64,000 bases of DNA from Ochrobactrum sp. Marseille-Q0166 (GCF_014397025.1 NZ_JACJUO010000002.1:372001-436000), one strand, 5' to 3'; positions 35,223 to 45,611 are shown, counted from the stretch's first letter. Notes: generated by a model from the letters alone, not told the origin. Program-made: numbers and translations.

Positions 35223-38200
35223 TTACGGTGCAGCCACCTCCATCATGCCGGTTGCCGTGCGCGCTGCAAATTGCGGACGATACATATCCTCAACCGTTGC
35301 TGCCGGATGGGTGTAAAGACCCGGCGTCACCGCGCGCACCACATAAGCGAGCGTAATCGGCTTCTTCTCGCCTGCCGAGCGGTCGAAAGCGGCCACAAAA
35401 CGATCATTGCGGAATTCGAGATGCGCTGCCTGTGTGCTATCCAGCCATGGGAAATTGCCAAGATCTGCACTGGAAACAAGGCCCGGATTGTCGATCTCGA
35501 AACCAGCTGGCAGCAGATCGGTCACCAGCAGACGCGACTGCCATTCCTGCAGATCGTCAATTTTCAGAACAACCACATAGCGCTCATTCTGATTGACCCC
35601 GGTGACGTTGGCCGGTTCGCCATCAAGCGTATAATAAGTGCGCTCGATGTTGAAACCTTCGCCGCCCGCGGGCAGCGACTGCGCAGGTGGCGCAACTGCG
35701 GTCACGACGGCATCAACCGAACCCTGCCCCTTGTTAGTGACGACCAGCGGCTGCGCTTCAAGGCTTGCACCATTGAGACGTTCAGAAAACGCGCCCTGAT
35801 GTGCTGTGCCATTGATGTCGAGGCTGATGACGCCATTATCGTCCTGAAGCCCACGTGCTGCAAGCAGCATCCATGCCTGATCCTGCGTGCTGAGATAACG
35901 AGCCTTTTCACGCTGGAACTCGACCAGCGTAATCAGCGATGGCAGCACTTTCGGCGCAGGCTTGGTTTCCGCAGCCAGAGCCAGCATTGCCGCGCCATCA
36001 CGCAGCGGTGAACCATAATCGGAGCGATTATAGTCGTAGCTGGACTGGTTGGTTGCGAGCTGGAGCGACGCATTGAACACGCGTTCAGAACGCGGCTGAT
36101 CACCATAAAGGGCAAGCGCTGCACCAAGCTGGGCAACGGCCATCGGGCTTGCAAAGTTTTCAAGCTGGGTATCGGCAAAGTAACGCAGATCGCCAACAGA
36201 AGCCTTCTTGTTGCGTGCCAGAACATAAAGCGCATAGGCAATGTCGTTGCCGCGTTCCTTGACGTCGGTGGTATAGCCGAGCGCATTTTGCAGATTAGAA
36301 AGTGCGGACAGCATCGCCTGCTGCGGCACGTCATAGCCCTTTTCGCGGGCACGCGTCAGGAAGTCGGTCACATAGGCGTCCATCCAGAGATCACCCGATC
36401 CCGGCGACCAGAGGCCAAAAGAACCGCTTGAAGACTGGTTGTTGAGCACGCGGAAGATGGAATCCTGTACACGCTTCTTGAGTTCTTCCGGGCTTTCCAG
36501 TCCCGCAGCCGCTTCCGTACCTGCCGCCATTTCGCTCAAATAAAGCAGTGGCAGTGCGCGGCTGGTGGTTTGCTCGGTGCAGCCATAAGGATAGCGGTCA
36601 AGCGCCATCAACAAAGCCGGCACATCAAATGCGGCACTTCGCGTCACACCAACGCTGACAAAAGCACCATCAAGCAGGCTTTCCGACAGAAGGCCGCCGT
36701 CAATTTTCAGGCTTCCGCCATTGGCAGCGAGATTGACGACATGGCGGCTCGTGACCGGCAGATCGACCGGACGCACCGGCACTGCCAAAGCCTGTTCAAC
36801 ATTGAGGCCTGCATCATTGGAAAGCCGGATCGTTACACCACCGGCACCCGTGGCCACCGCATTGAGCGGCACGGTGATCGATTGCCGCTTGCCACCGGCA
36901 AGGGCAATGCTTTCAGGATAGGAGCCAACCTCGACGCCGAGATTATCGGTGGTCTCAAGGCTCACACGATAATTGCCGTCCGGTGCATCCGTATTGGCAA
37001 TATCGAAGCGGATATTGGCCTGATCGCCAGGGGCCATAAACCGTGGCAGACCAGCAGTGATGACCACAGGATCGCGGATAATGACATCGGTCACCGCGTG
37101 ACCGACGGCCTTCTTGGTCCATGCCACCGCCATGACGCGCGCGGTTCCGTTGAACTGCGGTATGTCGAAATCAATTGTCGCCTTGCCGTCGCTGTCGAGT
37201 TCAACCGGACCGGAGAACAGCGCAACCAGCTTTTCGGTGGGCGGGCTGCCTTCCGCTGCCATATTGCCACCATCGCCACCTGTGCGCAGCTTGCCGGTGA
37301 CGCCGAGCGAACCGTCGATCAGGCGACCATACATATCGCGCATTTCAAGGCCCAGCTGACGCTGGCCGAAGAACCAGTTTTCAGGGTTCGGTGGCTGATA
37401 GCGTGTCAGATTGAGAATGCCGACATCGACTGCCGCGACCATGACATAGGCCTGCTCGCCACCCGCATTTTCAACCGAAACAGGGATGGAAAGTGTGGAA
37501 CGCGGCGCGATCTTTTCAGGCGGGGCCAGCTTGACTGCAAGCTGCTTGTCGGCAGGATCGACCTTCAGCCATTTAAGACCAATCGCACGCGCAGGCATAC
37601 GGCTTTCAATCGCCTCACCCGGACGGAACAGCGTTGCCGTAACATAGGCGCCCGCACCCCAATCCTCACCCACCGGAATATCGATGGTCGTGCCACCTTC
37701 CGGCACGCTTGCGGTGATTGTCTTGAGCAGCTTTTCAGCACCAATGGTGATGAGCAGCTCACCGGCAAAACGCGGGGAGATTTTCAATTCTGCCGTGTCA
37801 CCTGCCGCATAATGTTCCTTGTCGAGCGCGATTTCGAGCCCGTCCGGCGTTTCCGTCGAAGTGGAGCTGACATACCAGCCCGCATCGAATTCATAGCTCG
37901 TGGCCGGACCCGAAGCATCAGCCGTTTCGATTTCCAGACGGTAACGACCCCAATCGACCGGCAGACTGATTTCAGCCTCGCTATCGGTTGTAAGGTCAAT
38001 CTTGCCATTGGCAATCGCCTTGGTGAAAGTGACCGGTTCGTAGTTCCAGCTGTTGCCACTGCGATACCACTGATAATTACGCTCGATCTTGACCAGCGAC
38101 CATTGTGCGCCATCAAGCGTCTTGCGGTCGCCCTTGCTGTCAGAGGCGATCAGGCTGAACTTTGCGGTTCCACCCTGCGGGACTTCATCGCCTGCGAAAT

Positions 38201-40718
38201 CCGGGCGAATGCCAATGAGATCGGTTTCCGGCTGAATGGCAATATCGATCTTACGCTCAACCGCACGACCACCGGTTTCGCGCATACGAACGGTCACGGC
38301 CGCGTTTACGAGACGCGTCGTTGACGGCATTTCATCGACAGTAACCGGGAAAGTCGCCTTGCCGTTGTCATCGACTTTTGACAGGCCATCGAGCGGAAGG
38401 CGCGTGGCTTCGCCCTGTTCTTCATCGGCGAGGCCGAAGTAATAGCCCTTGAAGCGGTCCCACTGGCGCTTGGTCGAAAGCGTGACCTCGCCTTCAAGCG
38501 CAAGACCGGCGGCAGGCGCACCATAAAGGAAACGACCGTCCACCGTGATATTGGCGGTTTCGCCAACAGCGATTTCCGGCTTGTCAGACGTCAGATCGAA
38601 CTCGATCCGGTCCGGCACGAAATCTTCAACCAGAAACATCTGCGTGGCAATCGCTGGCTGCTTGGGATCGGTATAGACCGAAACATTCCAGGTGCCGCGC
38701 ATGGCATTCGACGGCAAGGTCAGGTCGATGGCATGACCACCGGCCAGTTTGCTGTCGGAAACAAGACGGCGGTCTTCCACGCCATCGGGACGCGTGAAAA
38801 TAAAGGTGAGTGGCAGATCATCAATCGCGGTTGCGGTGTCGTCACGCGCAAGCGCACCCACATGCACAACTTCGCCCGCACGATAGATACCGCGCTCTGT
38901 CCATGCATAAAGATCAAGCGCTTTCGGCACGGCACGGCCCGTCACACCACGATCGGAAAGATCGAAACCGGCGCGCGCCATGTCAAGAAATGTGAAATCC
39001 TCATCGTCACTACTGGCCATCAGCACCGCTGGCACCATGCCGTCCGTGCCGCGTGTCAGTCCCGGTGTAAACGTCGCCCGGCCATCGCTGTCGGTGGTCG
39101 CTTCGCCCAGCACTTCATTGTTGCGTGCAAGCAGCGTCAGCTTCACGCCTTTAAGCGGCTCCGCGCTTTCCAGCGAACGGGCAAACACATTGATGCCGCC
39201 CTGTCCGGTATAGGTCGAAAGGCCGATGTCGGAAACGACAAACCACTGCGTTGCCTTGGTGCCATATTCATCATCGGACTTCTGAACCAGCGGCTCAGCA
39301 GTCAGCACATAGACGCCGGGCTTGCGTTCCGGGAGTGCTTCATCAACCGGGAAACTGGTCGTTGCTTCCTTGTTCAGCTCATTGCCTGCGACCTCAATCT
39401 CACCTTCCCAGACAGGTGCACCCATCTGATCGGAAACCGTGCTGATGTCGTAGCTGTCCAACTGCCGCAGGAACTGATAGCCGGAGAGAAGCTGTGCCAG
39501 CGAACGGTCGCCGACGCGATAGAGCTTGACCTTGGCTGTACTCAAATTGACGCTGACCAGCGGAATGCCGCGACGGGCTTTCGCAGGCAGCACGAAGCTG
39601 TCGCCGGTAAAGCGCACCGATGGCGCGCGGTCCTGCACATAGATCGAAAGATTGACCGGCGCTGGCAGCACTTCGCCAACAGCCGATGGCAGACCCTGAC
39701 GGAACGTCACCGTATAATTGCGGCCATGTTCCAGACCCTCGACGCAAATCTGGCGATCCTTGGCGTCAACGGCTTTTGGCGCGCCATTGTCGAGGGTAAC
39801 GAAGCTCGAATAATCGACGCCGCTTTTCACCAGTTCTTCCGAGAACTGCGCGCAGATGCGCGGCGCGGCATTGTCATTATCGACCGTATTATTGACGATG
39901 CGGAAGCCTTTGCGGGCTTTCAGATCTTCATAGGCTTCACGAACGGATGCGGAATTGACGAGATCAAGGCTCGCTTCATAAGCCTGCAGAGCCGGGCGCG
40001 ATGCATCGCGCTTTTCCAGCGCCTGTGCCATGACGGCAAGCGCCTGCGCGCGATCTTCCGTGGTGCGTGATGTCTGGTAGGCAAACCAAGAGGCTGACGT
40101 CGCGTCGCGTTGGAGTTCTGCGCGCTCCTGATAATTGGATGGCTCGATCAAAAGCGCAGAAAGGGCATATCCCGCCCATAGCTGGCTGTCGTCCGGGGAC
40201 ATGCTCGCAGCTAAACGGAACTTTTCCATCGCCGTGCGCGGATCACCGTTCATACCGGCAGTGCCCGCTTCATTGCGTAATGTGCGCAGGCTGTCAGCGC
40301 TTTCAAGGCTTGCCATTTCGCGCTTGAGACGCCGGGCTTCATCGATAAGATTTGGGGCAAAGAACGAGATTGCGGGAGGCGCACCAATGTCTTCAACTGC
40401 AGCGGCGGCCGCCGCTTCCGTCACAACACGGCCTGCAATGGAACCGACAGACGCATTGAGCTTATTGTAATCCGATTTCAGAAAGCACCATTTGACCTTG
40501 GGATTATAGGTGAAGGCCAGACAGGAATTATCGCCAAGGCAGATGCTTTTGCATTGCGCAAGCGAGACATTCTTTTCGGGTCTCAGATCAAAGCCGAAAT
40601 AATCGGCATCCTGCGTGGTCTCGATCTGCCGGGTTTCAGCGGCAATCGCGCTCAACGGTGTCGCAAGGCAGAACGCAGTCGTAAAGGCCAGTATCAGGCG
40701 ATTAAACTGAAAAGACAT
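35223..40718 (-). CDS. Bacterial alpha-2-macroglobulin (YfhM-like) with N-terminal PAN domain
   Basis: A large secreted or periplasmic inhibitor (about 1831 residues) that traps proteases, likely guarding against lytic or host proteases together with PBP1C during cell-wall repair. A signal peptide (ending SAIAAE) is followed by a PAN/apple-like cysteine module (LAQCKSICLGDNSCLAFTYN, CFLKSD), many macroglobulin domains and the thioester site YGCTEQ (Cys about residue 1380) next to an alpha-helical domain. The start is the ATG at 40718 (MSFQFNRLIL) behind GGAAGAG; the longer frame to 40748 adds ten residues. Several long antisense frames lie inside it and are not genes. Confidence 0.92.
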   Translation of the reverse strand: MSFQFNRLILAFTTAFCLATPLSAIAAETRQIETTQDADYFGFDLRPEKNVSLAQCKSICLGDNSCLAFTYNPKVKWCFLKSDYNKLNASVGSIAGRVVTEAAAAAAVEDIGAPPAISFFAPNLIDEARRLKREMASLESADSLRTLRNEAGTAGMNGDPRTAMEKFRLAASMSPDDSQLWAGYALSALLIEPSNYQERAELQRDATSASWFAYQTSRTTEDRAQALAVMAQALEKRDASRPALQAYEASLDLVNSASVREAYEDLKARKGFRIVNNTVDNDNAAPRICAQFSEELVKSGVDYSSFVTLDNGAPKAVDAKDRQICVEGLEHGRNYTVTFRQGLPSAVGEVLPAPVNLSIYVQDRAPSVRFTGDSFVLPAKARRGIPLVSVNLSTAKVKLYRVGDRSLAQLLSGYQFLRQLDSYDISTVSDQMGAPVWEGEIEVAGNELNKEATTSFPVDEALPERKPGVYVLTAEPLVQKSDDEYGTKATQWFVVSDIGLSTYTGQGGINVFARSLESAEPLKGVKLTLLARNNEVLGEATTDSDGRATFTPGLTRGTDGMVPAVLMASSDDEDFTFLDMARAGFDLSDRGVTGRAVPKALDLYAWTERGIYRAGEVVHVGALARDDTATAIDDLPLTFIFTRPDGVEDRRLVSDSKLAGGHAIDLTLPSNAMRGTWNVSVYTDPKQPAIATQMFLVEDFVPDRIEFDLTSDKPEIAVGETANITVDGRFLYGAPAAGLALEGEVTLSTKRQWDRFKGYYFGLADEEQGEATRLPLDGLSKVDDNGKATFPVTVDEMPSTTRLVNAAVTVRMRETGGRAVERKIDIAIQPETDLIGIRPDFAGDEVPQGGTAKFSLIASDSKGDRKTLDGAQWSLVKIERNYQWYRSGNSWNYEPVTFTKAIANGKIDLTTDSEAEISLPVDWGRYRLEIETADASGPATSYEFDAGWYVSSTSTETPDGLEIALDKEHYAAGDTAELKISPRFAGELLITIGAEKLLKTITASVPEGGTTIDIPVGEDWGAGAYVTATLFRPGEAIESRMPARAIGLKWLKVDPADKQLAVKLAPPEKIAPRSTLSIPVSVENAGGEQAYVMVAAVDVGILNLTRYQPPNPENWFFGQRQLGLEMRDMYGRLIDGSLGVTGKLRTGGDGGNMAAEGSPPTEKLVALFSGPVELDSDGKATIDFDIPQFNGTARVMAVAWTKKAVGHAVTDVIIRDPVVITAGLPRFMAPGDQANIRFDIANTDAPDGNYRVSLETTDNLGVEVGSYPESIALAGGKRQSITVPLNAVATGAGGVTIRLSNDAGLNVEQALAVPVRPVDLPVTSRHVVNLAANGGSLKIDGGLLSESLLDGAFVSVGVTRSAAFDVPALLMALDRYPYGCTEQTTSRALPLLYLSEMAAGTEAAAGLESPEELKKRVQDSIFRVLNNQSSSGSFGLWSPGSGDLWMDAYVTDFLTRAREKGYDVPQQAMLSALSNLQNALGYTTDVKERGNDIAYALYVLARNKKASVGDLRYFADTQLENFASPMAVAQLGAALALYGDQPRSERVFNASLQLATNQSSYDYNRSDYGSPLRDGAAMLALAAETKPAPKVLPSLITLVEFQREKARYLSTQDQAWMLLAARGLQDDNGVISLDINGTAHQGAFSERLNGASLEAQPLVVTNKGQGSVDAVVTAVAPPAQSLPAGGEGFNIERTYYTLDGEPANVTGVNQNERYVVVLKIDDLQEWQSRLLVTDLLPAGFEIDNPGLVSSADLGNFPWLDSTQAAHLEFRNDRFVAAFDRSAGEKKPITLAYVVRAVTPGLYTHPAATVEDMYRPQFAARTATGMMEVAAP

Positions 40719-40863
40719 GAATGTCACTCTTCCGTTGTTTTCCCTCATCCCGTGCGGTCGTCGTCAACCGAAACCCGCACGCTCGTCAGCTCAGACATTA
40801 CCAATTTATCCAAAACTGAATAGCTGGATTCTTGCCTGAAAGCCCGAATAGACTTTGATATAC

Positions 40864-40890
40864 AACAAACCTGATCAAACAAGGTTTGTT
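40864..40890. terminator. Weak stem-loop after the exopolysaccharide operon
   Basis: AACAAACCT / AGGTTTGTT (9-bp arms) around a 9-nt loop, downstream of the SGNH-hydrolase stop. There is no T-run on the minus strand, so it is only a possible transcript end. It could also be a regulatory site for the alpha-2-macroglobulin gene, which starts at 40718. Confidence 0.3.
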
Positions 40891-40924
40891 TAGTGACAAC
40901 TTAATAAATCAACCGAAAATGTAG

Positions 40925-42064
40925 CTAATTAACTGATTGCAATAAGTTACTGGACTTTTTCTCAAGCGTCATCGTCTTGAGATTACCTGAAAACAAAATG
41001 CCGGTGATCGGCAAAACTGGTTCCGTAGGCAGCGCTTCATGATGGGTGCTGTCTTTTGGAACATGAAGCTTATGCTCGGTGCCTTCATCGGCACCGGACA
41101 TGATAAGCGATACATTCCCGCGCGCTTGCAGCAATTTTGTCCCGTACAGGAACTCGAAGCTCAGCATCGAAACGAGGAATTTATAGGTTCCGTCGCGTAC
41201 GCCACCCTTCATCATGGCGGCGCGATGGACCTCCTCGCCGATTACTACATCAAGCGGCGGAATACGGGGATCACAAACATAACCAAGCGCGAGCAGTTGG
41301 CCGTTATCAACCTCAAAGCGCATTCTGTCTGCACCAAAATCGAGTGCGGAAATTGAAAAGCGGCGGTTGCTATATTGAATTGGCACGCGTCCCAACCGCT
41401 TGCAAAGCTGTTCGCCACTCAAGGCGCGTGCATTGGCGAAGTGGTCTGGATCAATAGCAAATGGCAGCGCTTTTGGGCGATGCTGCATAGACAAAGCTTG
41501 GTCGAGAGCATCAGCGATCAAGTTGGCTACAATCGTCGTTGAAACAGGGCGCGCATAATGGCCCTGATCGAGATAGAAAGCCGAATTGCTTACGACGTCA
41601 CGGCCATATTGCTGCATCAGCATCCGCGAAACATCGACTGAAATGGTGCCATACCATTGCGATATGTAATTGATGCCCGCATCAATTGAAGGAACCGAAT
41701 TCAGGAACGAGCCATTGCGTGCGCCAAATATAAGCGTTGCGATCCGCAGGTTAGGATTGCGTTCCAGTGCGTAACGAATGATCCCCTCGTAAAATCGCGC
41801 CCAATGGCGAAAGGGACGTCGTTCATCGCCGTAAACAAAGGCATCATTGATCGCATATTCAATCAGCAGGAGCTCGCAATCCTCGAGCTGCTCAAACTGC
41901 TTGAGCTGATAAAGGCCAAGCGCGCTCGTGGTGCCGCCCACGGCAAGATCAGCAACAATGTCCAGCTCCACGCCGCGTTTTGCCATCGTCCCCAGAAGAG
42001 TTGGTAGATAGCCGGGCAGCATGACGGTGTTTGAACCACCGATGATTACAGTTTTGAGCTTCAT
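40925..42064 (-). CDS. SGNH/GDSL-like hydrolase of the exopolysaccharide operon
   Basis: A 379-residue protein with SGNH-hydrolase blocks: TVIIGGSNTVM (block I with Ser), LAVGG (block II Gly), LLIEYAIND (block III Asn) and FYLDQGHYA (block V Asp and His). Such enzymes remove or add acyl (acetyl, succinyl) groups on polysaccharides, fitting a role in modifying the exopolymer made by the operon. No clear signal peptide is seen, so it probably acts on cytoplasmic precursors or at the membrane. The C-terminal part (about 270-375) is unrecognised. The start at 42064 overlaps the preceding stop as ATGA; it is the last gene of the operon. Confidence 0.78.
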   Translation of the reverse strand: MKLKTVIIGGSNTVMLPGYLPTLLGTMAKRGVELDIVADLAVGGTTSALGLYQLKQFEQLEDCELLLIEYAINDAFVYGDERRPFRHWARFYEGIIRYALERNPNLRIATLIFGARNGSFLNSVPSIDAGINYISQWYGTISVDVSRMLMQQYGRDVVSNSAFYLDQGHYARPVSTTIVANLIADALDQALSMQHRPKALPFAIDPDHFANARALSGEQLCKRLGRVPIQYSNRRFSISALDFGADRMRFEVDNGQLLALGYVCDPRIPPLDVVIGEEVHRAAMMKGGVRDGTYKFLVSMLSFEFLYGTKLLQARGNVSLIMSGADEGTEHKLHVPKDSTHHEALPTEPVLPITGILFSGNLKTMTLEKKSSNLLQSVN

Positions 42065-43167
42065 TTCGTCACCGTTGCAGCTTGGCCTGCCGGCGTCAGC
42101 GAACCACAACGCCACACACCGTAAGTGCTTGCATCCCAATCAAAATAATAAGCGGCTGCGATCTGGCCACTATCCATCATCTGACGAAACCGACCGCGTG
42201 CCTTCTCGACCAGCTGTTCGCGATTATTGTCATTTGCCGGGCAGGCTTTGGAGGTATTCGCAAAACCCCATTCGGTGATCCAGCATGGCTTTCCATCAGC
42301 ACCACCGCAGAAAGAGAGAGCGTTGCTAATGTGTTTCGCGCGCGCGGCCCGCGTGCCGCTGCTGCCCGGATAAATGTGAATACCATAGCCGTCGGCCACA
42401 TCCTTAAGACCATATTTCTTGAGAAGATCGGTAAAGACGGTTGGATCGACGCTGTCTATTCCGCGCCGGTCAGCATCGATGAACGGAATATCGGACAAAC
42501 CCGCAGATACAACTTTTGCTTTGGCGCTGTGCTTGGTCTTTGTCAGCTCCGTCCTGACAATGCGCAGAAGTTCGACGTATTTTTCTGCACCCTTTTCGAC
42601 CAAAGGCAGGTCTTCCATCTCATCCAAGGAACGTGCGGTCTTCATCCTTTCCTTGGGCAGAATGGCAAGATCGCCATTATAGGCACCCCAATTGATCTCA
42701 TTGCCGGGTTCAACAGCAACCAGTGGCGCCCCAAGTGCATCAATCTTTTGCAAGGCATCTGCGATCGCCTGCTGAAAGCGATCCGGCGATATATCTGAAA
42801 GCCGATACATATCCCAGATGCGCCCGCGACCGGAACGAGGCTTCGTTCCTTCAGGATAGAAATCCGCGTTATTGAGCGAAATTTCGAGCAGGATGGCCAA
42901 ACCTTTTTCATGAGCAAGACGCACCGCATCGATACTCTGATCCACCGGTCGCGTGAGGGACAGCCGAACTGCCACCACGCCATTATCCACCATCTGATCA
43001 AAAATCTGCTCACGCTCTGCTGGCTTAAGCCAGGCCATATTGACCCGGTTGACGCCGAAGCGTGTATCGGCAAGAGCACTTTGAGGCTGGAGAGCCAACG
43101 ACAAAGCGCCCACGAGCGCTATCATCGCCACCATCTCGCCCCTGATGCTCTTGCAGCTTGGCATCAT
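42061..43167 (-). CDS. Secreted glycoside-hydrolase-like TIM-barrel protein (clan GH-A)
   Basis: A 368-residue exported protein (hydrophobic signal ending QSALAD). The barrel is suggested by repeated beta-strand/alpha patterns with the two expected glutamates: VEPGNEINWGAY (acid/base, near residue 154) and CWITEWGF (nucleophile, near residue 295). It probably trims or cleaves the polysaccharide made by the operon, as many EPS operons carry a hydrolase; the substrate is not known. It overlaps the upstream pyruvyl transferase by ATGA and the downstream SGNH gene in the same way. Confidence 0.75.
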   Translation of the reverse strand: MMPSCKSIRGEMVAMIALVGALSLALQPQSALADTRFGVNRVNMAWLKPAEREQIFDQMVDNGVVAVRLSLTRPVDQSIDAVRLAHEKGLAILLEISLNNADFYPEGTKPRSGRGRIWDMYRLSDISPDRFQQAIADALQKIDALGAPLVAVEPGNEINWGAYNGDLAILPKERMKTARSLDEMEDLPLVEKGAEKYVELLRIVRTELTKTKHSAKAKVVSAGLSDIPFIDADRRGIDSVDPTVFTDLLKKYGLKDVADGYGIHIYPGSSGTRAARAKHISNALSFCGGADGKPCWITEWGFANTSKACPANDNNREQLVEKARGRFRQMMDSGQIAAAYYFDWDASTYGVWRCGSLTPAGQAATVTK

Positions 43168-44339
43168 CTTATCCCGATATCCTTGAGTGCGCCGTTGAAA
43201 TTGGCTTCACATTCCGAATAGCGATTGATGGCAGCAGGCACATCAATCTTGGAAAGAAAGTCGCGCAGATAGGCCTTCTTCTGAGGTTCACGGTTCCAGA
43301 CGCTTGCATCAATATGTGGAAAGCCGACGAAGCCGAGCATTTCTCGCATTCGGTCATCGACCGCGATCATCAGCCCCGGAACACCCGACTGCATACCGAT
43401 GATAGTGCCGTGGAAACGACGGCTTAAACCGAAATCCTGACTGGAAATCCAGCTGCGCCATTTATGCGTATCGAAAAACACCAGCAGCTCGTTTTTGCGC
43501 TGCCACTTTTCCATGTGTTTGTAGTCGACAGGTGCGGTGATGCGGCTTGCAGCCTCATCGAAAGCTTGCGCATGATCTTCGCCTGCGATGTTCATGTTAT
43601 AGACGATCACCTCGTCCTGAATGACATAGCTTGCAGCGCTGTCTTTTTCGAGCAGCGCATGTGCATCGACAATCGTATCGGCGACACTGCCGAGATAGCC
43701 GCCGAATGAGATTTTTTGCGCATCCGCGAGGCTCGGATCAGCAAGACGGCTCAGCGATAGCTTCATCTGCTCTGGTCGATAGTAGAGCGAAGGGCAGCCC
43801 GTCGGACGGACATATTTCATGCCCGCATCTTTCAGAAACGCTTCCGTAAAATGCCCGCGTGTGAGGAAGAAACTTTCCTTGCGGCGCAGAATTTCCAAAA
43901 ACCGGCGCGTGCCTTCCGGCAATTCGGCTTTCAGATTTTCCTTCTTCTGAATGCCGATGCCCATCACGACAATTGGCATGTTCAGCTTTTCAAAGACGAA
44001 GGATTCCGTTGTTGCGGCATAACCGGGACGCAAAAGATTTGCCGATGCAAACAGGCAGAGATCAAAGCTTTCATTGAGCTTTGCATAGGTGTCAGGTGAA
44101 TTGAGGCTGTTGGCCAGATGCCAGAACGGAACATAAGTCACATCATGGCCGCGGACGGCATAGGCAGCGCCTTCACCAATGAGGTAATTGCCAGTATTGG
44201 CAATCTTTTTGACCTGATCGATCACATCCTTTTTGGTGCGGATGGGCTCGAAATAAGGGCGGTGTTTAACAGTTGCACCCGAAACGCTTTCGACGGTCCG
44301 CATCAAATAGGACGGAATGCCGGTAATCATTATGCGCAT
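43164..44339 (-). CDS. Polysaccharide pyruvyl transferase family protein (copy 1)
   Basis: A 391-residue enzyme of the polysaccharide pyruvyl-transferase family, which attaches pyruvate ketals from PEP to sugars of exopolysaccharides. Family features are NTGNYLIGEGAAYAV near the N-terminus, GCPSLYYRPEQM in the centre and RRFHGTIIGMQSGVP near the C-terminus. Pyruvylation makes acidic polymers such as galactoglucan. It overlaps the GH-like gene by 4 bp. It is a clear paralogue of the next gene. Confidence 0.88.
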   Translation of the reverse strand: MRIMITGIPSYLMRTVESVSGATVKHRPYFEPIRTKKDVIDQVKKIANTGNYLIGEGAAYAVRGHDVTYVPFWHLANSLNSPDTYAKLNESFDLCLFASANLLRPGYAATTESFVFEKLNMPIVVMGIGIQKKENLKAELPEGTRRFLEILRRKESFFLTRGHFTEAFLKDAGMKYVRPTGCPSLYYRPEQMKLSLSRLADPSLADAQKISFGGYLGSVADTIVDAHALLEKDSAASYVIQDEVIVYNMNIAGEDHAQAFDEAASRITAPVDYKHMEKWQRKNELLVFFDTHKWRSWISSQDFGLSRRFHGTIIGMQSGVPGLMIAVDDRMREMLGFVGFPHIDASVWNREPQKKAYLRDFLSKIDVPAAINRYSECEANFNGALKDIGIR

Positions 44340-44384
44340 GGTTATCCATCTTCGCTTAAATTAAAGAAAATTGCTGGATTTGGA

Positions 44385-45590
44385 TTAGGCGTGAGATGCC
44401 CCAATGCCGATGTCTGAAAGCACGCTTCGGAAATTGCGTTCGCGAGCCGAGTATTTTTCAACCACATCAGGGATGTTCATTGCTGCGATATGATCACTCA
44501 CGAAAGCGCGCCGGTCGTTAGCTGCATTGAGATCACGGGCATCGATCTTTGGCAGACCGGAGAAATTGAGCATTTCACGCATACGGTCATCAACGGCGAC
44601 CATAAGGCTTGGTACGCCCGCCTGCATGGAAATGATATTTCCGTGGAAGCGGCGACCGAATGAGAAGTCCATCGTAGAGCACCAGGCACGCCATTGATTG
44701 GTGTCAAGGAAAGCGTGAACGCTGAGCTTCTTCTTGAGATCGCTTGAGCCTTTGTAGGTCAGCGGCCCTACCAGCTCACCAGTCGTTGAATCATAAGCAC
44801 GGCCATTGGCGTCCGATTCAAGCTGCATATCGAAATGCAAAAGCTCATCCTGAACCACATAGGCTGAACGACCGTCGTCCGAACTCAGCGCATTCATGTC
44901 GCCGATGGTTTCAAGTTCTGCGCCCATATAACCTGTGAAAACTGTGCGGCCTTCACCCACTTTGACCTGCGGCAGACGCGTAATGGCCTTGCGCATATTA
45001 TCAGGACGGAAATAAAGCGACGGGCAACCAACCGGACGCACATAGGAAAAGCCCCGATCACGAAGATAGCCGGCTGCGTTTTCACCGCGGGTAAGGAAAT
45101 AATGCTCGCGGGATTTAAGCACTTCGAGAAGCTTCTTCGTGCCAGCAGGCAAACCGTCTTCGCCTTCAATATCAGGGCGGTTCTGGATACCAATGCCCAG
45201 CATAACCACCGGCATATCGAGCTTGGATAAAACCAGCGCTTCCGCATCTGCCGACAGGCCTTTACGCAGAAGGTTTGCGCAAGTGAAGACGCAGATATCG
45301 AACTCCTTGTTAATCTCCTCGACACCTGTTCCATTGTTCACGCAATTATAGAGATGCCAGAACGGAATATGCTTGGCTGACGGCAGAAGGGCCGTCATTG
45401 CGCCCTCGCCGATCAGATAATTTCCGGTATTGGAGATGTTTTTCAGTTCCTGGATAAAATTATCCCTGGATTCTGAATCCTTCTGCTTTTCCGAATAATA
45501 GACCTGCGCTTTGTCTGCGCGATCAATGAGACGTGTCAGATGGCTCGGAATGCCGGTGACAAGAATTCTTGGGTTGGTTGGGCGGCTCAT
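44385..45590 (-). CDS. Polysaccharide pyruvyl transferase family protein (copy 2)
   Basis: A 401-residue paralogue of copy 1, sharing NTGNYLIGEGA, RPVGCPSLYFRPDNM, RRFHGNIISMQAGVPSLMVAVDDRMREML. Two adjacent copies suggest two sugars or two positions in the repeat unit are modified. It lies 45 bp upstream of copy 1 and 21 bp after the GT2/GT4 gene. Confidence 0.88.
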   Translation of the reverse strand: MSRPTNPRILVTGIPSHLTRLIDRADKAQVYYSEKQKDSESRDNFIQELKNISNTGNYLIGEGAMTALLPSAKHIPFWHLYNCVNNGTGVEEINKEFDICVFTCANLLRKGLSADAEALVLSKLDMPVVMLGIGIQNRPDIEGEDGLPAGTKKLLEVLKSREHYFLTRGENAAGYLRDRGFSYVRPVGCPSLYFRPDNMRKAITRLPQVKVGEGRTVFTGYMGAELETIGDMNALSSDDGRSAYVVQDELLHFDMQLESDANGRAYDSTTGELVGPLTYKGSSDLKKKLSVHAFLDTNQWRAWCSTMDFSFGRRFHGNIISMQAGVPSLMVAVDDRMREMLNFSGLPKIDARDLNAANDRRAFVSDHIAAMNIPDVVEKYSARERNFRSVLSDIGIGASHA

Positions 45591-45611
45591 AGGTCGACCT
45601 TTCTGGTATAA

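Noticed and set aside
36570..38324. 584-codon plus-strand frame antisense to the alpha-2-macroglobulin gene
   Set aside because: Long antisense frames are expected in GC-rich genes; its translation is His/Arg/Ile-rich with no recognisable domain and the minus-strand gene is certain.
38733..40070. 445-codon plus-strand frame in the same gene
   Set aside because: Same reason: a shadow of the real gene.
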